This document shows, piece after piece, positions 56,057 to 63,011 of a stretch of DNA of 64,000 nucleotides (positions are counted from its first letter, which is position 1; every line of letters starts with the position of its first letter). The notes beneath the pieces were generated by a model. That model did not search any database, was not told the origin of the DNA, and saw nothing but the letters and a program-made list of their open reading frames with translations. Both the position numbers and the translations under genes were made by a program. Source of the stretch: Streptomyces sp. NBC_00341 (lineage in GTDB: Bacteria; Actinomycetota; Actinomycetes; Streptomycetales; Streptomycetaceae); assembly GCF_041435055.1 (NCBI RefSeq), contig NZ_CP108002.1, positions 7,130,001 through 7,194,000 of the forward strand, written 5' to 3'.

Positions 56057-56140
56057 TCAGCTCGCCGGACAGATGGCGCTGGACATGCGGCCGAGGTCGA
56101 CGTGGCGTCGACTCACCAAGGCAATTCCAGTTCCAGACAT
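56057..56140 (-). CDS. Putative cysteine-containing leader peptide of the sulfur operon
   Basis: 27 codons, MSGTGIALVSRRHVDLGR continuing with MSSAICPAS. The SRRHVDLGR...IC core is the pattern of the small leader peptides that I recall before sulfur-metabolism operons in streptomycetes. The Cys is three residues from the end. An inner GTG start (VSRRHVDLG, 19 codons) is possible. No strong ribosome binding site precedes the ATG. It lies 114 bases upstream of the reductase gene on the same strand; cysteine-dependent stalling or attenuation is inferred. Confidence 0.65.
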   Translation of the reverse strand: MSGTGIALVSRRHVDLGRMSSAICPAS

Positions 56141-56171
56141 GACGGAAGCGTGTCACGCGAATCTCGGACCA

Positions 56172-56196
56172 GTCCACCACTATCCATGATGTGGAC
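56172..56196. promoter_or_regulatory. Interrupted dyad in the sulfur-operon promoter region
   Basis: GTCCAC (56172-56177) and GTGGAC (56191-56196) form a dyad with a 13-base spacer, 32 bases upstream of the leader-peptide start. A repressor or activator site for sulfur control is plausible; the spacing also fits overlap with the promoter. Confidence 0.35.
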
Positions 56197-56229
56197 GAGA
56201 CTGTCCCGTCAGGTGAGACACTGTGGCGC

Positions 56230-56247
56230 CCGTCACTGAGGTGACGG
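56230..56247 (-). terminator. Hairpin after GNAT gene
   Basis: A 7-bp perfect stem (CCGTCAC/GTGACGG) with a TGAG loop, 56 bases after the stop of the minus-strand GNAT gene and before the sulfur-operon promoter. Likely terminator. Confidence 0.45.
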
Positions 56248-56302
56248 ACGCCGGGCCGCCCGGATAACCGGACAACTGTGTGCATTTCCCATGCGTGTCG
56301 GG

Positions 56303-56920
56303 TTACGGAAGCAGCTCCCGGCCGGAACCCGGCCACGGACCCGGATTCGCCACGTCAGGCTCCGTCTCGGTCCTGGTGTCGAAGAGCCGGAAGCCTCGGC
56401 GCAGATAGTTGTCCATGGCGTGCGGACCGTCCTTCGAGCAGGTGTGCAGCCAGACCCGCTTCGTCGTCGGCCGCTCCGGCCACCGCTCCGCCAGGTCCCA
56501 GGCGCGGGCCACCCCGTACGAGAGCAGATGGCCGCCGATCCGGCGCCCCCGGAACGCCGGGATGAGACCGAAGTACATGATCTCGACCACGCCGTCGTCC
56601 TGCGGGTCCAGCTCGATGTAGCCGGCCGGTGTGCCGTCCGCGTAGGCCACCCACGTCTCCGCGCCGGGCCGGTCCAGCGCCTCCTGCCACTGCGCGTACG
56701 TCATCGACAGCCGGTCCGTCCACCGGATGTCACCGCCGACCGCCGTATAGAGGAAGCGGCTGAACTCGGGCAGTGGTATCCCGGACCGGACGATCCGGAC
56801 ATCCCCCTCCGGCGCGGCTGAGGGCCGCAGATCATCGGGGGAGGTCTGCTCCAGCGACCAGATGGTCACCTCTGCGGTCACCTCTGCGGTCGGATCTACG
56901 GGGCGCTCGGGGTTGCTCAT
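56303..56920 (-). CDS. GNAT family N-acetyltransferase
   Basis: 205 residues. Acetyl-CoA loop in VVEIMYFGLIPAFRGRRIGG (RGRRIGG), upstream substrate strand WVAYADGTPAGYIELD, and the tail CSKDGPHAMDNYLRRGFRLF. The N terminus contains a direct repeat (TAEVTAEVT). ATG 56920 has no clear ribosome binding site; the longer frame upstream is not typical of the family. Acceptor unknown. Same strand as, but separated by a hairpin from, the sulfur operon. Confidence 0.88.
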   Translation of the reverse strand: MSNPERPVDPTAEVTAEVTIWSLEQTSPDDLRPSAAPEGDVRIVRSGIPLPEFSRFLYTAVGGDIRWTDRLSMTYAQWQEALDRPGAETWVAYADGTPAGYIELDPQDDGVVEIMYFGLIPAFRGRRIGGHLLSYGVARAWDLAERWPERPTTKRVWLHTCSKDGPHAMDNYLRRGFRLFDTRTETEPDVANPGPWPGSGRELLP

Positions 56921-57033
56921 GACTGCCAGAAAACCATGCCCCCTGGCCCCGGCCCAAGCCGGTCCCGGCAGCCGGACGGCCACGACCTGCGCGGACGCCG
57001 TTCAACGAGTGCTCCGGGCCCGCGCGCACCCGT

Positions 57034-58314
57034 TCAACCCGCGCTGCGCGCCGCCGTCACCACCGGGGCGTTCGAGCGCGGCAGCAGATCGCCCGGGTGC
57101 TCCGGGTGGATCACCTCCACCTCGACCCCGTCACCGAAGCGGTACGGGCGGTGCGCCAGCACCTCCGCGAGATGGCGCCGCAGCCGGGAGATCTCGGCCC
57201 GCACCGTCACCGTCCTGGTCGGATCACCGAAGATGTCCTGCGCCAGCTCGGAGGCGGTACGCCCCTCACGGTGCAGCGCCAGCGCGAACAGCAGCTCGGC
57301 GTGGCGCGGGGACAGCCGCTGCGTCCAGGTACCCACCGGGCTGACCACGTTCACCGCGAGGCCGCGCGGCCGGCTCAGGTCGAGCACGACCCGGCGCGGC
57401 GGGCTGTCCATCGCGCCGTCCGCCACCTGCACCAGCCAGCCCCCCGGCAGCGGCTCGACCCGGCACATCCCGAGCGAGGGCAGCCACACCCGGCCCGGCC
57501 GCAGGGACTTCGGCAGCGGCAGCCGGTCCACCGGCGGCATCCCGGTGACCGCCGCCAGCCAGCCGTGGCCGTCCACGGCCAGCGCCCGGCCGCCCAGCCG
57601 GCAGAGCATCGGCGCCGCCACCGAGCGCAGCCGGTCGATGGACTCCAGATGCCGGGTCCTGATCTCGCTCTCCGCCAGCCGGGCCACCGAACCGACCAGG
57701 GCGAGCGTCGTCGGATGGAAGGTGGACGCGGGTCCGCTGATGTCGACGATCCCCATCAGCCGGCCGTCCCTGGGATCGCGCACCGGGGCCGCCGCACACG
57801 TCCACCCGTGCAGACTCCGCACGAAGTGCTCCGCGGAGTGCACCTGGACCGGGGCGCGCGCGGCGATCGCCGTGCCGATCGCGTTGGTGCCGGTGCTCTC
57901 CTCCGACCAGGCGGCGCCCTCCGCCAGGCAGATGTCGTCGGCCCGGCGCAGCACCCCCGTGTTGCCCTGGCGCCACAGCACCCGGCCCTCCACATCGGTG
58001 ACCACCATGATCTGCTGCGAGGCGTCCGCGATGGCCGTCAGGGCGTCACCGAGCAGCGGCATCACCTCGCCCAGCGTGGAGCTCCTGCGCCGGTGCTCGA
58101 TCTCGTCCGGCTCCAGCAGGACGCTGTGGGTGGACTTCTCCGGATCGATCCCGCTGCGCAGCACCCGGTTCCACGAGTCGCCGATCTCGGCCCGCGGCGC
58201 GAGCGGCATGCGGTCACCGGCCAGCCGCGCCTCGCGGGCCCGGTGGATCAGGCGCGCGGCCCGGTCCGACTCCCGGACCGCCAGCCGCATCACATCGACA
58301 GGACTTGCCTCCAT
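57034..58314 (-). CDS. GAF domain-containing transcriptional regulator
   Basis: 426 residues. An N-terminal AcoR/NtrC-like sensory part with a GAF domain (about 75-200): ASQQIMVVTDVEGRVLW, WSEESTGTNAIGTAIAARA and WTCAAAPVRDPRDGRLMGIV. A C-terminal DNA-binding-like helical domain (about 340-400; SPRHAELLFALALHREGRT, VRAEISRLRRHLAEVL). There is no AAA+ sigma-54 activation module, consistent with actinobacteria. Such regulators sense aldehydes, acetoin or cofactors and often sit near dehydrogenases; here an AidB-like dehydrogenase lies upstream. ATG 58314 follows a G-rich site; 66 upstream codons are rejected. Confidence 0.87.
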   Translation of the reverse strand: MEASPVDVMRLAVRESDRAARLIHRAREARLAGDRMPLAPRAEIGDSWNRVLRSGIDPEKSTHSVLLEPDEIEHRRRSSTLGEVMPLLGDALTAIADASQQIMVVTDVEGRVLWRQGNTGVLRRADDICLAEGAAWSEESTGTNAIGTAIAARAPVQVHSAEHFVRSLHGWTCAAAPVRDPRDGRLMGIVDISGPASTFHPTTLALVGSVARLAESEIRTRHLESIDRLRSVAAPMLCRLGGRALAVDGHGWLAAVTGMPPVDRLPLPKSLRPGRVWLPSLGMCRVEPLPGGWLVQVADGAMDSPPRRVVLDLSRPRGLAVNVVSPVGTWTQRLSPRHAELLFALALHREGRTASELAQDIFGDPTRTVTVRAEISRLRRHLAEVLAHRPYRFGDGVEVEVIHPEHPGDLLPRSNAPVVTAARSAG

Positions 58315-58581
58315 GCCGGATCCCCCCTGGAGCCTCTTGATACCCGTGTCAAGGACGCGGGGCCCCATCCTGCCGCTGCCGGGGTCCCGATGCCGCAACT
58401 CCACACAATGGTTGCAACCCTCTGCAACTCTGGCGACGCTCCCCGGTCCGTACAAGAGTGGCGGTACACCGGACGGCGCGGCCTCGGCCTCGTAGCCCGG
58501 TGTGTACAGCATGGGGGGTGGTGCCGTGTCGGCGCAGCACCACCCCCCGTTGCTGCCCCCGCGCGCGCCCGAGGACGGATG
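58315..58581 (-). promoter_or_regulatory. Promoter region of the GAF regulator with GCAAC repeats
   Basis: 267 bases. The perfect 10-bp palindrome GGTTGCAACC (58410-58419) is flanked by further GCAAC half sites at 58395-58399 and 58423-58427, about 100 bases upstream of the regulator start. These are candidate binding sites for the GAF regulator itself. I see no small gene here. Confidence 0.45.
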
Positions 58582-60219
58582 TCAGCCCGCCACGGGCCGC
58601 GCCCGCTCCACGACCGACGCCAGATCCAGGGTGTGCGGCAGCGTCCCGAACGCCGAGCCCCAGTCCCCGCCCAGCCGTGAGGCGCAGAACGCGTCGGCGA
58701 CCTCCGGCGGTGCCCAGCGGACCAGCAGCGAGCCCTGCAGCACCAGAGCCATCCGCTCCACCAGCCGCCTGCCGCGCGCCTCGATCCCGGCCAGATCCGC
58801 CAGCTCGGTCAGCAGGTCCTTGATCGCCCGGTCCAGCCGGTGATCGGAGCCCCGCGCCAGGCCGACCTCCGAGAGGAAGGCGTTCAGCGCCAGCGGCTCG
58901 CGTTGCAGCGCCCGCAGCACATCCAGCGCCTGTACGTTCCCCGACCCCTCCCAGATCGAGTTGAGCGGCGCCTCCCGCAGCAGCCGGGGCATGCCCGACT
59001 CCTCCACATAGCCGTTCCCGCCCAGGCATTCGAGCGCCTCGCCCACCATCGGCGTGCACCGCTTCGTCACCCAGTACTTGGCCGCCGGCACCGCGATCCG
59101 CAAGAACGCCGCCTCGCTCTCCGTCCCCGCGTCGTACGCGGCGGCCAGCCGCATCGCCAGCACCGTCGCCGCCTCCGACTCCAGCGCCAGATCGGCCAGC
59201 ACGTTGCGCATCAGCGGCTTGTCCACCAGCACCCCGCCGAACGCGCTCCGGTACGTGGCGTGGTGCACCGCCTGCGCCACCGCCTGCCGCATCAGCGCGG
59301 CGGAGCCGGTCACACAGTCCAGCCGGGTCGCCGCCACCATCTCGATGATCGTGCGCACCCCGCGCCCCTCCTCACCGATCCGGCGGGCCCACGTACCGTC
59401 GAACTCGACCTCGGCCGACGCGTTGGACCGGTTGCCCAGCTTGTCCTTGAGCCGCTGGATCGCGAACGCGTTGCGGGTGCCGTCCGGCAGCACCCGGGGC
59501 AGCAGGAAGCACGTCAGTCCGCCGGGCGCCTGCGCCAGGACCAGGAACCCGTCGGACATCGGCGCCGAGCAGAACCACTTGTGCCCGGTGAGCAGGTACT
59601 CGCCCTCGGCGGACAGCGGCTCCGCGCGCGTCGTGTTCGACCGGACGTCCGTGCCGCCCTGCTTCTCCGTCATGCCCATCCCGAGGAGCGCTCCGGCCTT
59701 CTCCGCGGCCGGCCGCAGCCCCTCCTCGTACACGTGCGAGGTCAGCAGCGGCTCCCAGTCGGCTGCCGCCGCCGGATCGGTGCGCAGCGCGGGCACCGCG
59801 GCGTGCGTCATCGAGAGCGGGCAGCCGTGGCCCGCCTCCGCCTGCGTCCAGACCAGGAAACCGGCCGCCCGGCGCACATGCCCGCCCGGCCGGTCCCAGG
59901 CGTCGGTCAGTCCCGCGGAGACCGCGTGCCCGAGCAGCCGGTGCCAGGCCGGATGGAACTCCACCTCGTCGACGCGGTTCCCGTACCGGTCATGGGTGCG
60001 CAGCCGGGGCGGATTCCCGTTCGCCTGCTCACCCCACCGCCGAGCCTGCGCGGAACCGGCGGACCGGCCGAGCCGGACCAGGCCGGCCCGCGCCTCTTCG
60101 AGCAGCTCAGGCGCGAGGTGCCGGTCCACGGCCTCGGTGAGCGCGAGGTCCGCGGAGAAGACGTCGTAGCCGAGCAGGGGAGGGGGCTGGTTGGACACTG
60201 TGTGGGTGGTGGCTGCCAT
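58582..60219 (-). CDS. Acyl-CoA dehydrogenase family protein, AidB-like
   Basis: 545 residues, the long AidB-type acyl-CoA dehydrogenase. Start TVSNQPPPLLGYDVFSADLA is typical of AidB homologues; FAD/substrate regions are GMGMTEKQGGTDVRSNTT and HKWFCSAPMSDGFLVLAQA, and the catalytic Glu region is PLNSIWEGSGNVQALDVLRA. AidB proteins bind DNA and protect against alkylation; isovaleryl-CoA dehydrogenase activity is weak. ATG 60219 is 6 bases after TACCGT read on the minus strand, suggesting a leaderless message. Divergent from the BrkB gene by only 17 bases. Confidence 0.92.
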   Translation of the reverse strand: MAATTHTVSNQPPPLLGYDVFSADLALTEAVDRHLAPELLEEARAGLVRLGRSAGSAQARRWGEQANGNPPRLRTHDRYGNRVDEVEFHPAWHRLLGHAVSAGLTDAWDRPGGHVRRAAGFLVWTQAEAGHGCPLSMTHAAVPALRTDPAAAADWEPLLTSHVYEEGLRPAAEKAGALLGMGMTEKQGGTDVRSNTTRAEPLSAEGEYLLTGHKWFCSAPMSDGFLVLAQAPGGLTCFLLPRVLPDGTRNAFAIQRLKDKLGNRSNASAEVEFDGTWARRIGEEGRGVRTIIEMVAATRLDCVTGSAALMRQAVAQAVHHATYRSAFGGVLVDKPLMRNVLADLALESEAATVLAMRLAAAYDAGTESEAAFLRIAVPAAKYWVTKRCTPMVGEALECLGGNGYVEESGMPRLLREAPLNSIWEGSGNVQALDVLRALQREPLALNAFLSEVGLARGSDHRLDRAIKDLLTELADLAGIEARGRRLVERMALVLQGSLLVRWAPPEVADAFCASRLGGDWGSAFGTLPHTLDLASVVERARPVAG

Positions 60220-60236
60220 GCCGATACGGTAAGGAC
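60220..60236. promoter_or_regulatory. Overlapping face-to-face -10 elements
   Basis: The only intergenic sequence is 17 bases. TACGGT (60225-60230) serves the plus-strand GTG at 60237, and its neighbour on the opposite strand, ACCGTA/TACCGT (about 60225-60231), the minus-strand ATG at 60219. Both genes would be leaderless and their -35 regions would lie inside each other's coding sequence. Confidence 0.5.
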
Positions 60237-61400
60237 GTGCAGGCAGCAAATGAAACACCCGAGCGGCCACCGGGCCGGCTCCACCGGGCGCGAGTCCTCT
60301 ACCGCAACGTCTCCAAGCGGCAGATGGCCTGGCAACTGCTCAAGGACACCGTCAACTCGTGCATGGAGTACCGCATTCTGGGACTCGCGGCCGAGGCGGC
60401 GTTCTTCACCCTGCTCTCCCTGCCGCCGCTGCTGCTGGGACTGATCGGCCTGCTCGGCTACGTCGACGAGTGGACCAGCACCACCACGGTCGCCTCCATC
60501 GAGAACAACATCCTCAGCGCGGCGCAGACCGTGCTCTCCCAACGGGGCGTCAACGACTTCGCCAAACCGCTCCTGGCGGACGTCACCACCGGGGCCCGGC
60601 CCGACGTCATCTCGATCGGTTTCGCGATCGCGCTCTGGTCCGGCTCCCGTGCGGTCAACGTCTTCATCGACACCATCACCGTGATGTACGGGCTCGACGG
60701 CCAGCGCGGCATCGTCAAGACCCGGATGCTCGCCTTCTCGCTGTACGTGGTGGCGCTGCTGCTCGGCGCGATCGTGCTGCCGCTCCTGGTGGTCGGCCCT
60801 GACCGGGTCGTTGAGTACATCCCCTGGGGCACCGAGCTGATAAGCGTCATGTACTGGCCCCTGGTGATATTGCTGTCCATCGCCTTCCTGACGACGCTCT
60901 ACCACGTGTCCGTCCCCGTCCGCTCGCCCTGGATCGAGGACACCCCGGGGGCGCTGATGGCGCTCGCGATCTGGGTGCTGGGCAGCTTCCTGCTGCGGAT
61001 CTACCTCACGAGTACGGTCGAGGGCCCGACGATCTACGGATCGCTCGCCGCACCCATCGCCGTACTGCTGTGGATCGGCGTCTCCGCGTTCGCGGTGCTG
61101 GTGGGCGCCGCCGTCAACGCCGCCATCGACCGGGTGTGGCCCTCGGTCGCGACGGCCGCGGCACGTGCGGCCAACGACCGGGTGCGCGCGGTCCAGGCGG
61201 CGGAGTTCGTGGCCCGCACCAAGGCGGAGAGCTGGGACGAGGACGCGGACGACGAGTACGGGGACGAGGGCGACAGCCCCTATATGCCGTCCGAGTTCCC
61301 GGAGCGGTGGTCCCGGTTCCTGCCGCCCGACGACGTGAAGTCCAGGCTCCAGCCGGGCCGCGAGAAGGAGCCGGACAAGCCGTACCGGCCCAGCGAATGA
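60237..61400 (+). CDS. YihY/virulence factor BrkB family membrane protein
   Basis: 387 residues. Family start MAWQLLKDTVNSCMEYRILG, with GLAAEAAFFTLLSLPPLLLG as the first membrane helix (about 48-72) and further helices near 135-160, 170-195, 210-230, 245-265 and 275-300. The C-terminal 80 residues are charged and acidic (ESWDEDADDEYGDEG), cytoplasmic. The family was once called RNase BN by mistake; its true role (envelope homeostasis or transport) is unsettled. GTG start follows a -10-like TACGGT. Confidence 0.9.
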   Translation: MQAANETPERPPGRLHRARVLYRNVSKRQMAWQLLKDTVNSCMEYRILGLAAEAAFFTLLSLPPLLLGLIGLLGYVDEWTSTTTVASIENNILSAAQTVLSQRGVNDFAKPLLADVTTGARPDVISIGFAIALWSGSRAVNVFIDTITVMYGLDGQRGIVKTRMLAFSLYVVALLLGAIVLPLLVVGPDRVVEYIPWGTELISVMYWPLVILLSIAFLTTLYHVSVPVRSPWIEDTPGALMALAIWVLGSFLLRIYLTSTVEGPTIYGSLAAPIAVLLWIGVSAFAVLVGAAVNAAIDRVWPSVATAAARAANDRVRAVQAAEFVARTKAESWDEDADDEYGDEGDSPYMPSEFPERWSRFLPPDDVKSRLQPGREKEPDKPYRPSE

Positions 61401-61409
61401 GAGCGGCCG

Positions 61410-61796
61410 TCAGCCGGCGGCGGGCGGCTGCGGCGGCTGAGCGGCCTGTGCCGGCAGTACGGGCTGCGGTGCCGGTGCGGAACCGGGTGACCACGACAGC
61501 TTGACCGTCAGATGGCCCTCCACCGCGCTCTTCGCGATCACGGCCCCGGCCTCGGTGGTGATCTTCACCCCGAACTCGATCTCCACCCCGTCCGGCTTCA
61601 GCGTGCCGTCCCGGAACACCGCGAGCGCCGATTCGGCCGCCGCCCGGATTCCCTGGAGCGCATGGTCGAAGGTGCGCCCGGAGCGGGCCAGGGCGTTGCC
61701 GTCCCGCGAGACCAGCTGCGCACCCGGAGCGTGCCGGTCGACCTCGACCATCACCGTCGCGCCGCTGTCGGTGGTGAATTCCATCAATGCCGCCAT
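61410..61796 (-). CDS. CU044_2847 family protein (trypsin-co-occurring domain type)
   Basis: 128 residues. Family pattern: TVMVEVDRHAPGAQLVSRDG, RTFDHALQGIRAAAESALAV, EIEFGVKITTEAGAVIAKSA, EGHLTVKLSW, then a Pro/Ala/Gln-rich tail of about 25. These domains usually lie beside a trypsin-like peptidase; none is encoded here, so this is an orphan copy. Function unknown. Internal Met5 is an alternative start. Confidence 0.85.
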   Translation of the reverse strand: MAALMEFTTDSGATVMVEVDRHAPGAQLVSRDGNALARSGRTFDHALQGIRAAAESALAVFRDGTLKPDGVEIEFGVKITTEAGAVIAKSAVEGHLTVKLSWSPGSAPAPQPVLPAQAAQPPQPPAAG

Positions 61797-61861
61797 GACC
61801 GCCCCCGGGATGCCGATTCCGACCGTTTTCCGTGTGCCCGTCCTTGGACGAGACTAGTGCT

Positions 61862-62560
61862 ATGGGCGACCGGTACGAAGAGCGCGCGTCGAGACTCGAC
61901 GGTGCGAAGGTGTGGACGCTGACCGTGCCACCGGGCTCGGCCCACCCGGTGCTGCCCGACGGCTGCATGGACCTGCTCTGGATCGGCGGCAGGCTGCTCG
62001 TCGCGGGCCCGGACACACGCGCCGAACCCGCCCCCGTGAGCGACGGGGGCAGCTTCGCGGGCATCCGCTTCGCCCCCGGCACGGCTCCCGCCCTGCTCGG
62101 CGTACCGGCGCACGAACTGCGCGACCGCCGGATCGCGCTGGCCGGGCTGTGGCCGGCCGCGGAGGTCCGCGAGCTCACCGAGCGGGTCGCGGAGGCCGCG
62201 GAGCCGGCCGCGGCCCTGGAGGAGATCGCCCTGCGCCGGGCGGCAGACACCGCGCCCCCGGACCCGGTGATGACCTACGTCGCCGCGCAGCTGGACGCCG
62301 GCCGGTCCGTCGCGAACACGGCACGGGCGGCCGGTCTCGGCGCACGCCAGCTGCACCGCCGCTCCCTGGCGGCCTTCGGATACGGCCCCAAGACGCTCGC
62401 CCGGGTCCTGCGCCTCCAGCGCGCGCTGGCCCTCGTACGGTCCGGAACGCCGTACGCCGATGCCGCGCTCGCGGCGGGCTGCGCCGACCAGGCGCATCTC
62501 GCCCGGGAGATGCGCGAACTGGCCGGCACCACCCTGACCGGGTACCTCGCCGCCTCCTAG
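61862..62560 (+). CDS. AraC family transcriptional regulator
   Basis: 232 residues. N-terminal ligand region with HPVLPDGCMDLLWIGGRLLV and AGIRFAPGTAPALLGVPAHE (DUF6597-like), and a C-terminal double helix-turn-helix: SVANTARAAGLGARQLHRRS and YADAALAAGCADQAHLAREM. ATG 61862 is close behind CTAGTG, consistent with leaderless translation. Ends in the same CTAG as the convergent VOC gene, which may be its target or a chance neighbour. Confidence 0.9.
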   Translation: MGDRYEERASRLDGAKVWTLTVPPGSAHPVLPDGCMDLLWIGGRLLVAGPDTRAEPAPVSDGGSFAGIRFAPGTAPALLGVPAHELRDRRIALAGLWPAAEVRELTERVAEAAEPAAALEEIALRRAADTAPPDPVMTYVAAQLDAGRSVANTARAAGLGARQLHRRSLAAFGYGPKTLARVLRLQRALALVRSGTPYADAALAAGCADQAHLAREMRELAGTTLTGYLAAS

Positions 62561-62949
62561 GAAGTGGCGGCGAACAGCGACACCGCGCAGCCGTCCGGAT
62601 CGAGGACGACGGCGTACCGCTGCCCCCACACCGCGTCCCACGGCTTCAGGTGCCCAGGGTGGCCGGCGGCGGTCAGCTCCGCGTAGACGGCGTCGACCTC
62701 CGCCGGGCTGTCGCAGAGGAAGGCGAGACCGAGGCGCTCACCGCCCTTCGTCCCGGACCACTCGGGGTCGAAGGAGCGGACGACGTCCTCGGTGTCCCAC
62801 AGCAGCCGCTGTCCGCCCGGGAGCGTCACTTCGACATGGGGTGCGGATTCCGCGTCTGCGGGGATGTCGAGGCCGAGCCGCCGGTAGAAGGCGAGCGATG
62901 CGGGCAGGTCCGCGGTGGTGACGCTGATCGCGTCGAGTCGTGGAGTCAT
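62557..62949 (-). CDS. VOC family protein
   Basis: 130 residues. Two-unit VOC fold: AISVTTADLPASLAFYRRLG, PHVEVTLPGGQRLLWDTEDV, FLCDSPAEVDAVYAELTAAG and YAVVLDPDGCAVSLFA. ATG 62949 lies 6 bases after TACGGT, again leaderless-like. Convergent with and overlapping the AraC gene by 4 bases. Substrate unknown. Confidence 0.9.
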   Translation of the reverse strand: MTPRLDAISVTTADLPASLAFYRRLGLDIPADAESAPHVEVTLPGGQRLLWDTEDVVRSFDPEWSGTKGGERLGLAFLCDSPAEVDAVYAELTAAGHPGHLKPWDAVWGQRYAVVLDPDGCAVSLFAATS

Positions 62950-63011
62950 GGTCCGACCGTAGGCCGGGCGCCCGCCGGAGGTCTTGTACGAATCGGTCCT
63001 GCCCGGCCCCT

